Made by a program: the position numbers and the translations under genes
Source: Mycolicibacter virginiensis
GTDB lineage: Bacteria; Actinomycetota; Actinomycetes; Mycobacteriales; Mycobacteriaceae
NCBI RefSeq assembly: GCF_022374935.2
Contig: NZ_CP092430.2
Coordinates: 3,286,001 to 3,350,000, forward strand
Direction: 5' to 3'
Length of the DNA stretch: 64,000 nt
Shown: one piece after another, positions 36,068-44,291 of the stretch
Layout of the letters: each line of letters begins with the position of its first letter
How positions within the stretch are numbered: the stretch's first letter is position 1
The notes under the pieces: model-generated
What the model was told of the DNA's origin: nothing
The model's input: only the letters and a program-made list of their open reading frames with translations
Databases searched by the model: none

Positions 36068-37467
36068 TCGGGTGGACCCTGCTGCGGCAGTGCGACGGTG
36101 AATACCGCACCACCGCCGGCAGCATCGTCCACGGCCACGGTTCCGCGGTGGGCACGCACCACCTCCGCGACGATCGCCAGGCCGAGTCCGGTGCCGCCCG
36201 ATGCCCGGGCGCGGGCCGCGTCGAGCCGGACGAACCGTTCGAAGATCCGACCCCGGTCGGCCGCCGGGATCCCCGGACCGTCGTCGGCGATCGTGATGAC
36301 CACGCCGTCCGGGGCCGGACGGCAGCTCAGCGTCACCGTGCTGCGCGCATACCGTGCCGCGTTGTCGACCAGGTTGCGAATCACCCGGGCCAGGGCGGCA
36401 CGGTCGCCGGTGACCCGGCAGGCCCGGATGTCGGTCGCGACGTTGACCGAGCCGCCGCCGAGTCGGTTCGCCTCGGCCGCCAACAGATCGTCGACGTCGA
36501 CGTCCTCGCCCCGCAATCCCAGTGCCCCTTCATCGGAGCGGGCCAGCAGCAACAGGTCCTCGAGAAGGCGGCTCATCCGGTGTGATTCCGGAAGAAGCGA
36601 TTCGTCGATCAGTGCCCGGTCCATCAACTCGGGCCGGGCACTGGCCAACTCCAGCGCGGTGGTGATCGTGGCCAGCGGGCTGCGCAGTTCGTGCGAGACG
36701 TCGCTGACCAGACGCAGCTGGGCGGCTCTGCCGTGCTCCAGGCGAGCCAGCATGGCGTTCATTGTCGTTGCCAGTTCGGCGATCTCGTCGTGGGTTCGGG
36801 GCACCGGCACCCGCTCGGTCAGATCAGCGCTCGAGATCGACGCCACCCGGGTGCGGATCGCTTCCACCGGCCGCAGTGCGGCGCCCACCAGCCGGAACGT
36901 TCCCGCCGCCACCAGCACGATCAGAATCGGCGCGCCCACCGCCAACAGCACACCCACCACGGTCACGATCTCCTCGACCGGTTCGCGGTCCACCCCCACC
37001 AGCACGGTGACCGGGCTTTCGTCGGCGGCAGCACCACGCGCCGATACCCAATATTCCTCACCGGTGGCGGATTCGACGCGGCCCACATAGCGCGCTTGAC
37101 CGTCGGCGAGGGTAACCGCGGCCAGCGGCGATCGGGGGGCGCCGTTGGAGGCGGCCCGGATCACGCCCGACGCCCCGACGACCTGCACGACGGCGATGTG
37201 CCCATCAGTGGCCAGCAACGCCGACTCCAGGTCGTCGAAGTCACCGGACCGCAGCTGGGCGGCGATGTGTTCGGCACGAAGACCGGCCGCGGTCTCGGCG
37301 GTCGATTCCAGCGACCGATACAGCACCAACAGGAGCAGCCCGCCCGCGATCGCGAGGCAGACCGTCATCACCGCCGCGGCGGCCAGCGCCGTCCGGGTCC
37401 GAACTCCGCTGTACAGCGATCGAACCCGCTTGATGACGGCCCGCATCCGGTGCGTATCGCCTCTCAC
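36037..37467 (-). CDS. membrane sensor histidine kinase
   Basis: About 476 residues from the GTG at 37467 (GGGAGG 4 nt upstream); an ATG at 37446 is the alternative. Two membrane helices (about 27-52 and 168-190 from the GTG) flank a 115-residue extracytoplasmic sensor. Then HAMP, the phospho-acceptor H259 in SDVSHELRSPLATI, and ATPase boxes N (VIRNLVDNAARYA), G1 (ADDGPGIP) and G2 (GGTGLGLAIV). Partner of the convergent response regulator at 35387-36067. Signal unknown. Confidence 0.88.
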   Translation of the reverse strand: MRGDTHRMRAVIKRVRSLYSGVRTRTALAAAAVMTVCLAIAGGLLLLVLYRSLESTAETAAGLRAEHIAAQLRSGDFDDLESALLATDGHIAVVQVVGASGVIRAASNGAPRSPLAAVTLADGQARYVGRVESATGEEYWVSARGAAADESPVTVLVGVDREPVEEIVTVVGVLLAVGAPILIVLVAAGTFRLVGAALRPVEAIRTRVASISSADLTERVPVPRTHDEIAELATTMNAMLARLEHGRAAQLRLVSDVSHELRSPLATITTALELASARPELMDRALIDESLLPESHRMSRLLEDLLLLARSDEGALGLRGEDVDVDDLLAAEANRLGGGSVNVATDIRACRVTGDRAALARVIRNLVDNAARYARSTVTLSCRPAPDGVVITIADDGPGIPAADRGRIFERFVRLDAARARASGGTGLGLAIVAEVVRAHRGTVAVDDAAGGGAVFTVALPQQGPPDQESMSERRR

Positions 37468-37600
37468 CCCGCCTCCCGGTTCATCGCATATCGACACAGC
37501 ATGCCCGTCATCGTCGCCCGCCGCCGCTGTGATGGCACTGAGCACCGCGAGTTTTCTCACCACGCCCACCACGTCGGAGGCACCCGCTAACCTGCCGGGC

Positions 37601-38779
37601 ATGCTTTCGACGCTGGCTGTGCGTGGCTACCGCTCGCTGCGCGAGCTGGTGCTGCCGTTGAGTCCCCTGACGGTCGTGACCGGGGCCAACGGCACCGGCA
37701 AGTCGTCGCTGTACCGGGCGCTACGACTGTTGGCCGACTGCGGGCGTGGCGAGGTGATCGGCTCGCTGGCTCGCGAAGGCGGCCTGGAATCGGTGCTGTG
37801 GGCCGGCCCCGAACAACTCGGCGAAGCGCGCCGCAGCGGCGCCGCCGAGGGCAGCGTGCGCACCCGGCCGGTCTCGCTGGAGATGGGTTTCGCCTCTGAC
37901 GATTTCGGCTACCTGGTGGACCTGGGATTGCCGCAGGACCCGGCGCAGGCGTCGGCGTTCGCCCACGATCCAGAGATCAAACGGGAGATCGTGTTCGCCG
38001 GGGCGGTGCCGCGGCGCGGTGCCACCCTGGTGAGCCGCACCCGGGCTTTCGCGCAGTTCAGCACGGACTCCGGCGTCGAGGAACTGTCGCGGGCCCTGCC
38101 CACTTATCGCAGTGTGCTCGCCGAATTCGCCCACCCCGCCGCACATCCGGAACTGGCCGCGGTACGCGACCGACTGCGGGACTGGCGCTTCTACGACGGT
38201 TTCCGGGTCGATGCCGGCGCACCGGTGCGACGGCCGCAGGTCGGTACGCGTACACCGGTACTCGCCGGCGACGGTGTCGATCTGGCCGCGGCGGTGCAGA
38301 CCATCATCGAGTCCGGTGACGACGAGCTGGACCGTGCGGTCGCGGCCGCGTTCGACGGGGCGTCGCTGGCGGTCAGCTCGCGGGACGGCATGTTCGACCT
38401 TCAATTGCGCCAACGGGGCATGCTGCGGCCGTTGCGCGCCGCCGAACTGTCCGACGGCACCCTGCGGTTCCTGCTGTGGGCCGCCGCCCTGCTGAGCCCA
38501 CAGCCGCCGTCGCTGATGGTGCTCAACGAGCCCGAGACGTCACTGCATCCCGACCTGGTCGCGCCGCTGGCCGAACTCATCCGGGCCGCCGCCACCCGAA
38601 CCCAAGTCATAGTGGTCACCCACGCGCGCACCATGCCGGAGCTGCTCGCCGCGGTGCCCATCGCCGAAGCCGACCGTCACGACACCGCAGAGATCGAGGT
38701 CTACAAAGACTTCGGCGAGACGCGGGTCGCCGGCCTGGGGCTGCTCAACACCCCGGCATGGGATTGGGGCAGCCGCTGA
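37601..38779 (+). CDS. AAA-family ATPase (RecF/OLD-like)
   Basis: 392 residues. TAACCT at 37588-37593 lies 7 nt before the ATG, so the mRNA is probably leaderless. ABC-type ATPase layout: LAVRGYRSLREL at the start, Walker A GANGTGKSS at 28-36, signature-like ELSDGTLRFLLWAA, Walker B LMVLNEPETSLHP and the switch histidine in VIVVTHARTMPEL. It resembles the stand-alone AAA_21/AAA_23 proteins; the TOPRIM nuclease of OLD proteins is absent. No partner nuclease gene is adjacent, so a defence role is not supported. Divergent from the histidine kinase. Confidence 0.78.
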   Translation: MLSTLAVRGYRSLRELVLPLSPLTVVTGANGTGKSSLYRALRLLADCGRGEVIGSLAREGGLESVLWAGPEQLGEARRSGAAEGSVRTRPVSLEMGFASDDFGYLVDLGLPQDPAQASAFAHDPEIKREIVFAGAVPRRGATLVSRTRAFAQFSTDSGVEELSRALPTYRSVLAEFAHPAAHPELAAVRDRLRDWRFYDGFRVDAGAPVRRPQVGTRTPVLAGDGVDLAAAVQTIIESGDDELDRAVAAAFDGASLAVSSRDGMFDLQLRQRGMLRPLRAAELSDGTLRFLLWAAALLSPQPPSLMVLNEPETSLHPDLVAPLAELIRAAATRTQVIVVTHARTMPELLAAVPIAEADRHDTAEIEVYKDFGETRVAGLGLLNTPAWDWGSR

Positions 38780-38792
38780 GCCCTGTGGCGGC

Positions 38793-39668
38793 TCAGGAAC
38801 TGCGCAGCGATTCCCGCGACGGCCGCAGTGCCCGGCTGAAGAGCACGTTGGCCTGCCGCATGGCCACGCTGTAGGGCAGCCAGGCCAGCCGCTTGAACGC
38901 GTACAGCGCCCGGATGTCTCCGGAGGTGTAGACCAGGTAGCGGTTGCGCGCCACCCCGGCCAGGATCTTCTCGGCCGCCTTCTCCGGCGACACGGCATGG
39001 CCGGCAAAACGGCCCACCCATTTCTCCACGTGCGGGTCCTCGCGGTCCACGCCGGCGATCTCGACGGTGTTGACCAGCCCGGTCTTGACCGCGCCGGGAA
39101 CCACCACCGACACCCCGATTTTGTGCCGAGCCAGATCGAAGCGCAGCACCTCCGACACTCCACGCAGGCCGTACTTGCTGGCGGAATAGGCCGCGTGCCA
39201 GGGCAAGGCGACGATTCCGGCTGCCGAGGACACATTGACCAGGCGCCCGCCGCGGCCGGCGGCGACCATCTGCGGCAGGAACGATTCGATGACGTGGATC
39301 GGGCCCATCAGGTTGATGTCGACCATCTTTCGCCACTGCTGGTGGGTCAACCGGTCGACGGTCCCCCACGCCGACACCCCGGCGATGTTCATCACGACGT
39401 CCATCGCCCCATGCCGCTCATGAATGTCGGCGGCGAAAGCGGCGACGTCGTCGTAGTCGGCGATGTCGACCACCCGGTGCTCGGGTACCAGAGCACCCAG
39501 AGCGCGTGCGTCCGCGACGGTTTCGGCCAGGCCCTCGGCGTTGCGGTCGGTCAGGTAGAGCTCGGCACCATGCTCAGCCAGCCGCAATGCGGTGGCCCGT
39601 CCGATCCCGCTTGCCGCTCCGGTGATGAAGCACCGCTTGCCCCGGTAGTACTGCGCTACGCGTGTCAT
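38793..39668 (-). CDS. short-chain dehydrogenase/reductase (Rv3057c-like)
   Basis: 291 residues from the ATG at 39668. Rossmann motif CFITGAASGIGRATALRLA at 13-31, catalytic S in VNVSSAAG and the Y-x3-K pair in YSASKYG. The C-terminal 40 residues (YAFKRLAWLPYSVAMRQ) form an amphipathic extension common in mycobacterial lipid-acting SDRs. Position next to a TetR gene and cyp136 corresponds to M. tuberculosis Rv3057c. Converges with the AAA gene, 13 bp apart. Substrate probably a hydroxylated lipid or steroid; inference from the P450 neighbours. Confidence 0.85.
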   Translation of the reverse strand: MTRVAQYYRGKRCFITGAASGIGRATALRLAEHGAELYLTDRNAEGLAETVADARALGALVPEHRVVDIADYDDVAAFAADIHERHGAMDVVMNIAGVSAWGTVDRLTHQQWRKMVDINLMGPIHVIESFLPQMVAAGRGGRLVNVSSAAGIVALPWHAAYSASKYGLRGVSEVLRFDLARHKIGVSVVVPGAVKTGLVNTVEIAGVDREDPHVEKWVGRFAGHAVSPEKAAEKILAGVARNRYLVYTSGDIRALYAFKRLAWLPYSVAMRQANVLFSRALRPSRESLRSS

Positions 39669-39706
39669 GGGTGCAGACGATACCGGCGGTACCGTTGCGA
39701 TCCCCG

Positions 39707-40357
39707 CTAGGTCTTGCCGCCGCCCCACAGCGCGTTGCGCCACAACGCCTCGAGCACCTGCACACCACGACTCACATCACCGCTGGGGCCCACGAAGGCA
39801 CTGTCTCCGGAAAGCATGTAGGCCGTGGTGGCGCCCAGGGTCCGCACCAGCGCGGGGATGTCGTCGCTGATCGGGTTCGCGGTCCCGGCGGCGAGCTCGT
39901 CGTTGACCACGCCGACGATCTGGTCGATCACCGCATCGATCTGAGCGTCGAGCAGCTCCCGAATCTCAGCGTCGCTGTTGCGCGCCATGTTGCACGCCGA
40001 CATCACCGGATCGTTGTGGGCGTAGACCGCGGCTGCGCTGCCCACCATGCGCCGGGCGAATGCCTCCGTCGATTCGTCGGCACCCCGCGGCGCGAAGTAG
40101 TGCGTCAGTTCTTCGAGCTCGTGCGTGGCCTCCGCCAGGATGTGGGCGAGCACGGCGTATTTCGAGTCGAAGTAGAAATAGAACCCCGAGCGCGCCACTC
40201 CGGCCCGGTCGCTGATGGTGCTGACCGAAAGTTCCGCGAAGGGTTTCTCCTCCAGCAGTTCCCGAACCGCCTGAACAATCGCCTGACGTTGCTTGTCGCC
40301 CCGCCGCAACGGCAGATCGTCGGCAGACTGCCCACCCGCGTCAACCTCGCTATTCAC
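39707..40357 (-). CDS. TetR-family regulator (Rv3058c-like)
   Basis: About 216 residues from the GTG at 40357; further GTG codons at 40372 and 40375 are possible starts. The TetR helix-turn-helix is seen in LSVSTISDRAGVARSGFYFYF (HTH residues ISDRAGVARSGFYFYF). The ligand domain is all-helical. It is divergent from the first cyp136 copy, and the perfect palindrome TTGACAGGCGTCAA sits 37 bp from its start, repeated in front of the second copy, so it is the likely repressor of both P450 genes and itself. Confidence 0.85.
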   Translation of the reverse strand: MNSEVDAGGQSADDLPLRRGDKQRQAIVQAVRELLEEKPFAELSVSTISDRAGVARSGFYFYFDSKYAVLAHILAEATHELEELTHYFAPRGADESTEAFARRMVGSAAAVYAHNDPVMSACNMARNSDAEIRELLDAQIDAVIDQIVGVVNDELAAGTANPISDDIPALVRTLGATTAYMLSGDSAFVGPSGDVSRGVQVLEALWRNALWGGGKT

Positions 40358-40393
40358 CTTTGCACCTTGCACCACGCCGCGCCGGAATCAAAC

Positions 40394-40407
40394 TTGACAG
40401 GCGTCAA
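40394..40407. promoter_or_regulatory. TetR operator candidate, copy 1
   Basis: TTGACAGGCGTCAA is an inverted repeat (5-bp arms TTGAC/GTCAA, 4-bp spacer) between the divergent TetR and cyp136 genes. The same 14 bases recur at 42037. The recurrence in front of two paralogues is good evidence of a protein-binding site. Confidence 0.65.
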
Positions 40408-40474
40408 ACTTACTTCAAGGATTAGGGCCAAGTGACGGTTACCACAACCTGTCCGGGCATTTAGAGGAGCGTCT

Positions 40475-41950
40475 GTGACCACCATCAGCACCCCGCGTTA
40501 CCTGCTCGACCAGGCAAAACGCCGGTTCATCCCGACCATGAACACCATCCCCGGGATGGGATTGCTGGAAAAGCGGCTGATGACGGTTGACTGGCCACAG
40601 CGGACGCTGGCCACGCCGCCGCCGGGCAGCGACCTGAAGCCCATTGTCGGCGACTCGGGACTGCCGCTGCTGGGTCACATCGTCGAGATGTTCCGCCAGG
40701 GACCTGACTTCCCGCTGCACCTGTACAACACCCGGGGGCCCATCACGTTCGCCGATTCGCCCATCCTGCCGTCGATCGTCGCGCTGGGCCCCGACGCCAC
40801 CCAGACGATCTTCACCAACAAGAACAAGGACTACTCACAGAAGGGCTGGCTCCCGGTCATCGGGCCGTTCTTCAACCGCGGCCTGATGATGCTGGACTTC
40901 GACGAGCACATGGGCCATCGGCGGATCATGCAGTCCGCCTTCACCCGGCCCCGGCTGGCCAGCTACGTCGAGGACATCGACCGGGTGGCCTCGGCGATCG
41001 TCGCCGACTGGCCCACCGACGACGGCCGTTTCCTGGTGTATCCGGCGATGAAGGAATTGACCCTCGACGTCGCCTCGGTGGTGTTCATGGGCCACGAGCC
41101 GGGCAGCGACCACCAGCTGGTCACCAAGGTCAACCGCGCATTCGAGCAGACCACTCGGGCCGGCGGCGCGATCATCCGGACCGGCTTGCCGCCGTTCAAG
41201 TGGTGGCAGGGTCTGCAGGGCCGCAAACTGCTGGAGGACTACTTCGCCGAGCGGGTCAAAGAGCGTCGTAAGGCCGAGGGCACCGACATGCTGACCGTGC
41301 TGTGTCATACCTCCGACGAGGACGGCAACAGCTTCTCCGACGCCGACATCGTCAACCACATGATCTTCTTGATGATGGCCGCCCACGACACCACCACTTC
41401 GACGGTGACCACGATGATCTACCACCTGGCCGCGCACCCGGAGTGGCAGGAGCGGGCGCGCGACGAGTCGACGCGGCTCGGCGACAGCCCGCTGGACATC
41501 GAGTCGCTGGAGAAGCTGGAGACCCTCGACCTGGTGATGGACGAGTCCCTGCGGCTGGTGACGCCGCTGCCGTTCAACATGCGCCAGACCGTGCGCGACA
41601 CCGATCTGCTGGGTCATTACGTACCGGCCGGCACCAACGTGGTCACCTGGCCCGGCATGAACCACTGGCTGCCCGAGCTGTACACCAACCCACGCCAGTT
41701 CGACCCGGAGCGCTTCCTGGAGCCGCGGTCCGAGCACAAAAAGCACCGCTACGCCTGGGCGCCGTTCGGTGGCGGGGCGCACAAGTGCATCGGGATGGTG
41801 TTCGGCCGCCTGGAGGTCAAGACGGTGCTGCACCGGCTGCTGCGCCAGTACCGGATTGAGCTATCCCACCCGAACTACACGCCACGCTGGGACTACGGCG
41901 GAATGCCGATCCCGATGGACGGTATGCCGATCGTCCTGCGCCGGCTCTAA
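40475..41950 (+). CDS. cyp136: cytochrome P450, CYP136-like, copy 1
   Basis: 491 residues; GTG with GAGGAG 5 nt upstream. I-helix MMAAHDTTTSTVTTMIYHL, ExxR in MDESLRLVTP and heme loop FGGGAHKCIGMVFGRLE with ligand C438. Placement next to SDR and TetR genes is that of M. tuberculosis cyp136 (Rv3059). The protein and its upstream region are closely similar to the next gene, showing tandem duplication. The electron donor is not encoded nearby. Substrate unknown; a lipid or sterol is plausible. Confidence 0.88.
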   Translation: MTTISTPRYLLDQAKRRFIPTMNTIPGMGLLEKRLMTVDWPQRTLATPPPGSDLKPIVGDSGLPLLGHIVEMFRQGPDFPLHLYNTRGPITFADSPILPSIVALGPDATQTIFTNKNKDYSQKGWLPVIGPFFNRGLMMLDFDEHMGHRRIMQSAFTRPRLASYVEDIDRVASAIVADWPTDDGRFLVYPAMKELTLDVASVVFMGHEPGSDHQLVTKVNRAFEQTTRAGGAIIRTGLPPFKWWQGLQGRKLLEDYFAERVKERRKAEGTDMLTVLCHTSDEDGNSFSDADIVNHMIFLMMAAHDTTTSTVTTMIYHLAAHPEWQERARDESTRLGDSPLDIESLEKLETLDLVMDESLRLVTPLPFNMRQTVRDTDLLGHYVPAGTNVVTWPGMNHWLPELYTNPRQFDPERFLEPRSEHKKHRYAWAPFGGGAHKCIGMVFGRLEVKTVLHRLLRQYRIELSHPNYTPRWDYGGMPIPMDGMPIVLRRL

Positions 41951-42036
41951 GCCGCGGGCCGCTGCGCGAGACGTGCGCGGCCCGGCCCGATGGCACCCAG
42001 CACTCCCCCGGAACCGCAGCACGCCGCGCCGGAAAC

Positions 42037-42050
42037 TTGACAGGCGTCAA
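42037..42050. promoter_or_regulatory. TetR operator candidate, copy 2
   Basis: TTGACAGGCGTCAA, identical to 40394-40407, in the 170-bp gap between the two cyp136 genes. A second shared element, GTGACGGGTACCACAAC (GTGACGGTTACCACAAC in copy 1), follows downstream, so the duplicated unit includes the promoter. Confidence 0.65.
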
Positions 42051-42120
42051 ATTTGACCCGACGATGATGAGAGGACATGTGACGGGTACCACAACCCGAC
42101 TGCGCCGTTAAGGAGTGTCT

Positions 42121-43599
42121 GTGGCAACCATCAGCACCCCGTGTTACCTGATCGACCAGGCCAAACGTCGGCTCACTCCGTCCTTCAACAACTTCCCGGG
42201 CATGGGGGTGCTGGAAAAGCGCCTGCTCAACATGGAGTTCCCCGAGAAGAGACTCGCCGAGCCACCCGCGGGCAGCGGACTTGAGCCGGTCCTCGGCGAT
42301 GCCGGGCTACCGATCCTCGGGCACATGATCGAGATGCTGCGCGGCGGACCGGACTACCTGATGCGCATGTACCACACCCACGGCCCGGTGCTGTTCGGTG
42401 ATTCGCCCATCTTGCCGGCCGTCGCGGCGCTGGGTCCCGATGCGACGCAGGTCATCTACGCCAACCGCAACAAGGACTACTCGCAACAGGGCTGGGTCCC
42501 GGTGATCGGGCCGTTCTTCAATCGGGGTCTGATGCTGCTGGACTTCGAGGAACACATGTTCCATCGCAGGATCATGCAGGAGGCGTTCGTACGGCCGCGC
42601 CTGGTCGGCTACGTCGAGCAGATCGACCGGGTCGCTTCCCAGGTGATCGCCAACGATTGGGTCACCGACGACCCGCGCTTCCTGCTCCACCCCGCGATGA
42701 AGGAGCTAACCCTTGACATCGCCGCGCTGGTGTTCATGGGGCACGAACCCGGTACCGACCATGAGCTGGTCACGAAGGTCAATAAGGCGTTCACGACGAC
42801 GACCCGGGCCGGCAACGCGGTGATCCGCACCAGTGTGCCGCCGTTCACCTGGTGGCGTGGCCTCAAGGCGCGTGAGCTGCTGGAGACCTACTTCACCGCA
42901 CGGGTCCAGGAGCACCGCGGCAAGGAAGGTAACGACCTCCTCACCGCACTGTGCTACGCCGAGGACGAGGACGGCAACCGGTTCTCCGACACCGACATCG
43001 TCAACCACATGATCTTTTTGATGATGGCCGCCCACGACACGTCGACGTCCACCGCCACATCGATGGTCTACAACCTGGCGGGCAGTCCGGAATGGCAGCA
43101 ACGCTGCCGCGACGAATCGGATCGCCTGGGTGACGGGCCGCTCGACATCGAATCTTTGGAGAAGCTGGAATCGCTCGATTTGGTGATGGACGAATCGATC
43201 CGGCTGGTGACACCGGTGCAGTGGGCGATGCGCCAGACGGTCCGCGACACTGATCTACTGGGCTACTACATCCCCGAAGGCACCAATGTCATCGCCTACC
43301 CCGGCGTAAATCACCGTCTTCCCGAATTGTGGACGAATCCAATGAAATTCGACCCAGAACGGTTCACCGAGCCGCGTAGCGAGCACAAGCAGCACCGCTA
43401 CGCGTTCAATCCGTTCGGCGGCGGCGCGCACAAGTGCATTGGTATGACGTTCGGCCGCCTCGAAGTCAAGGCGATCGTGCATCGGCTGCTGCGCCGGTAC
43501 CGGTTGGAGTTGCCGTACCCCGGCTATCAGACACGCTGGGACTATGGCGGCATGCCCATTCCGATGGACGGGATGCCGATCGTGTTACGCCGGCTCTAG
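42121..43599 (+). CDS. cyp136: cytochrome P450, CYP136-like, copy 2
   Basis: 492 residues; the GTG at 42121 is preferred over 42115 because AAGGAG lies 6 nt before it, as in copy 1. Motifs: MMAAHDTSTSTATSMVYNL, ExxR in MDESIRLVTP and FGGGAHKCIGMTFGRLE with ligand C439. The C-terminal 20 residues match copy 1 exactly (DYGGMPIPMDGMPIVLRRL). Differences are concentrated in the first 60 residues, residues 225-300 and the region after ExxR, so substrate preference may have shifted. M. tuberculosis has only one cyp136. Confidence 0.87.
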   Translation: MATISTPCYLIDQAKRRLTPSFNNFPGMGVLEKRLLNMEFPEKRLAEPPAGSGLEPVLGDAGLPILGHMIEMLRGGPDYLMRMYHTHGPVLFGDSPILPAVAALGPDATQVIYANRNKDYSQQGWVPVIGPFFNRGLMLLDFEEHMFHRRIMQEAFVRPRLVGYVEQIDRVASQVIANDWVTDDPRFLLHPAMKELTLDIAALVFMGHEPGTDHELVTKVNKAFTTTTRAGNAVIRTSVPPFTWWRGLKARELLETYFTARVQEHRGKEGNDLLTALCYAEDEDGNRFSDTDIVNHMIFLMMAAHDTSTSTATSMVYNLAGSPEWQQRCRDESDRLGDGPLDIESLEKLESLDLVMDESIRLVTPVQWAMRQTVRDTDLLGYYIPEGTNVIAYPGVNHRLPELWTNPMKFDPERFTEPRSEHKQHRYAFNPFGGGAHKCIGMTFGRLEVKAIVHRLLRRYRLELPYPGYQTRWDYGGMPIPMDGMPIVLRRL

Positions 43600-43634
43600 T
43601 GCCAGCAGCCTTTCATTCGCCGAGCAGACGCAGA

Positions 43635-44102
43635 TTACCCGGTGGTCAGCAGCCGGTTGACGCACGTGACGACGGCATCGACGGCCGAGGCCGCGGCGTC
43701 GGGCGCGAAGCCCACCGCCCACGCCGCTGCCCGGCCGTTAGAACCGTGGATGAACGTCGCCGTCTCGGCGCCGCAGCCGAGCTGATGAAATCCTAGAATT
43801 TCCAGCGTGATTCCACGTTCGTACAGCATCTCGGTCAATGCGGCCAGCGGGCCGTGCGCCGCTGCGGTGCAGGTGCCGGTCCGGTCTCCGATGGCAATCG
43901 TCGCCTGATAGGTCCGGCCCTGGAGCCCCAGCCGTGCCGCAGAACGATCGGCGTCCAGGCAGCGCCAGCGGCCCAGTCTCAGCGGCCCGGCACAGCGCCC
44001 GTAGCTTGCCACGAAGCCATCCCAGGTGAGCTGGGCGCCCGGGTCGCGCAGTTCACGCGGTAGTCGGGTGTCGAATCGGTCTGCGAAGGATGTGTTGGCC
44101 AT
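43635..44102 (-). CDS. stand-alone LeuA regulatory (allosteric) domain protein
   Basis: 155 residues. The C-terminal 95 residues resemble the leucine-binding regulatory domain of 2-isopropylmalate synthase: TCTAAAHGPLAALTEMLYERG, LEILGFHQL and AAASAVDAVVTCVNRLL correspond to the GPIDA, DYHEH and ASLKAVVSAVNRA segments of actinobacterial LeuA. The catalytic barrel is absent. It may bind leucine or interact with LeuA. The start has no clear ribosome site. Upstream, an attenuator-like leader (44149-44221) with a Leu/Val-containing peptide suggests that branched-chain amino acids control it, which agrees with the domain assignment. Confidence 0.75.
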   Translation of the reverse strand: MANTSFADRFDTRLPRELRDPGAQLTWDGFVASYGRCAGPLRLGRWRCLDADRSAARLGLQGRTYQATIAIGDRTGTCTAAAHGPLAALTEMLYERGITLEILGFHQLGCGAETATFIHGSNGRAAAWAVGFAPDAAASAVDAVVTCVNRLLTTG

Positions 44103-44148
44103 TGTGCGGTCTTTTCTGCTCGAAGAGAGCGACCGACGGGAGTAGCTT

Positions 44149-44188
44149 CCGACCCACAGCGGGGGGTCGGTCTGGATCAGACCCCGCT
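44149..44188 (-). promoter_or_regulatory. mutually exclusive hairpins (attenuator-like)
   Basis: On the minus strand two hairpins can form. A: arms within 44188-44158, with GGTCTG-ATC-CAGACC at its tip and AGCGG/CCGCT at its base. B: CCGACCC-n8-GGGTCGG at 44170-44149. They share 44158-44170 and exclude each other. The first arm of A lies in the last codons of the leader peptide. No U-tract follows B. Folding was done by eye. Confidence 0.55.
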
Positions 44189-44221
44189 GCGGGTTTCGGC
44201 TACTACAACTAGATAACGCAT
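44177..44221 (-). CDS. leader peptide with Leu/Val control codons
   Basis: A 14-codon frame, MRYLVVVAETRSGV, ATG at 44221 and TGA at 44179-44177. Codons 4-7 are CTA-GTT-GTA-GTA, that is Leu-Val-Val-Val, and three of the four are A-ending codons rare in such a GC-rich genome. The ATG is only about 4 nt from the predicted transcription start. The stop codon lies in the hairpin region. This is the layout of ribosome-mediated attenuation: stalling at Leu/Val codons would favour hairpin A and block hairpin B. The controlled gene is the LeuA regulatory domain protein 75 bp downstream. Confidence 0.6.
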   Translation of the reverse strand: MRYLVVVAETRSGV

Positions 44222-44231
44222 AGTGTCACCA

Positions 44232-44261
44232 AGGCTAATAGCGCGCCCGCTGGACGCGCAA
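44232..44261 (-). promoter_or_regulatory. promoter of the leader/LeuA-domain gene
   Basis: Minus strand TTGCGC (44261-44256), 18-bp spacer, TAGCCT (44237-44232). The start of transcription should fall near 44225, just before the leader-peptide ATG at 44221. It lies 30-60 bp after the stop of the PoxB-like gene. Confidence 0.5.
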
Positions 44262-44291
44262 CGCATTTATGGACTGGCGTCGAGATCGATA

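Noticed and set aside
37601..38779. AAA ATPase as part of an anti-phage defence system
   Set aside because: OLD-like ATPases can be defence proteins, but the TOPRIM nuclease and a partner gene such as GajB are missing, and the neighbours are ordinary.
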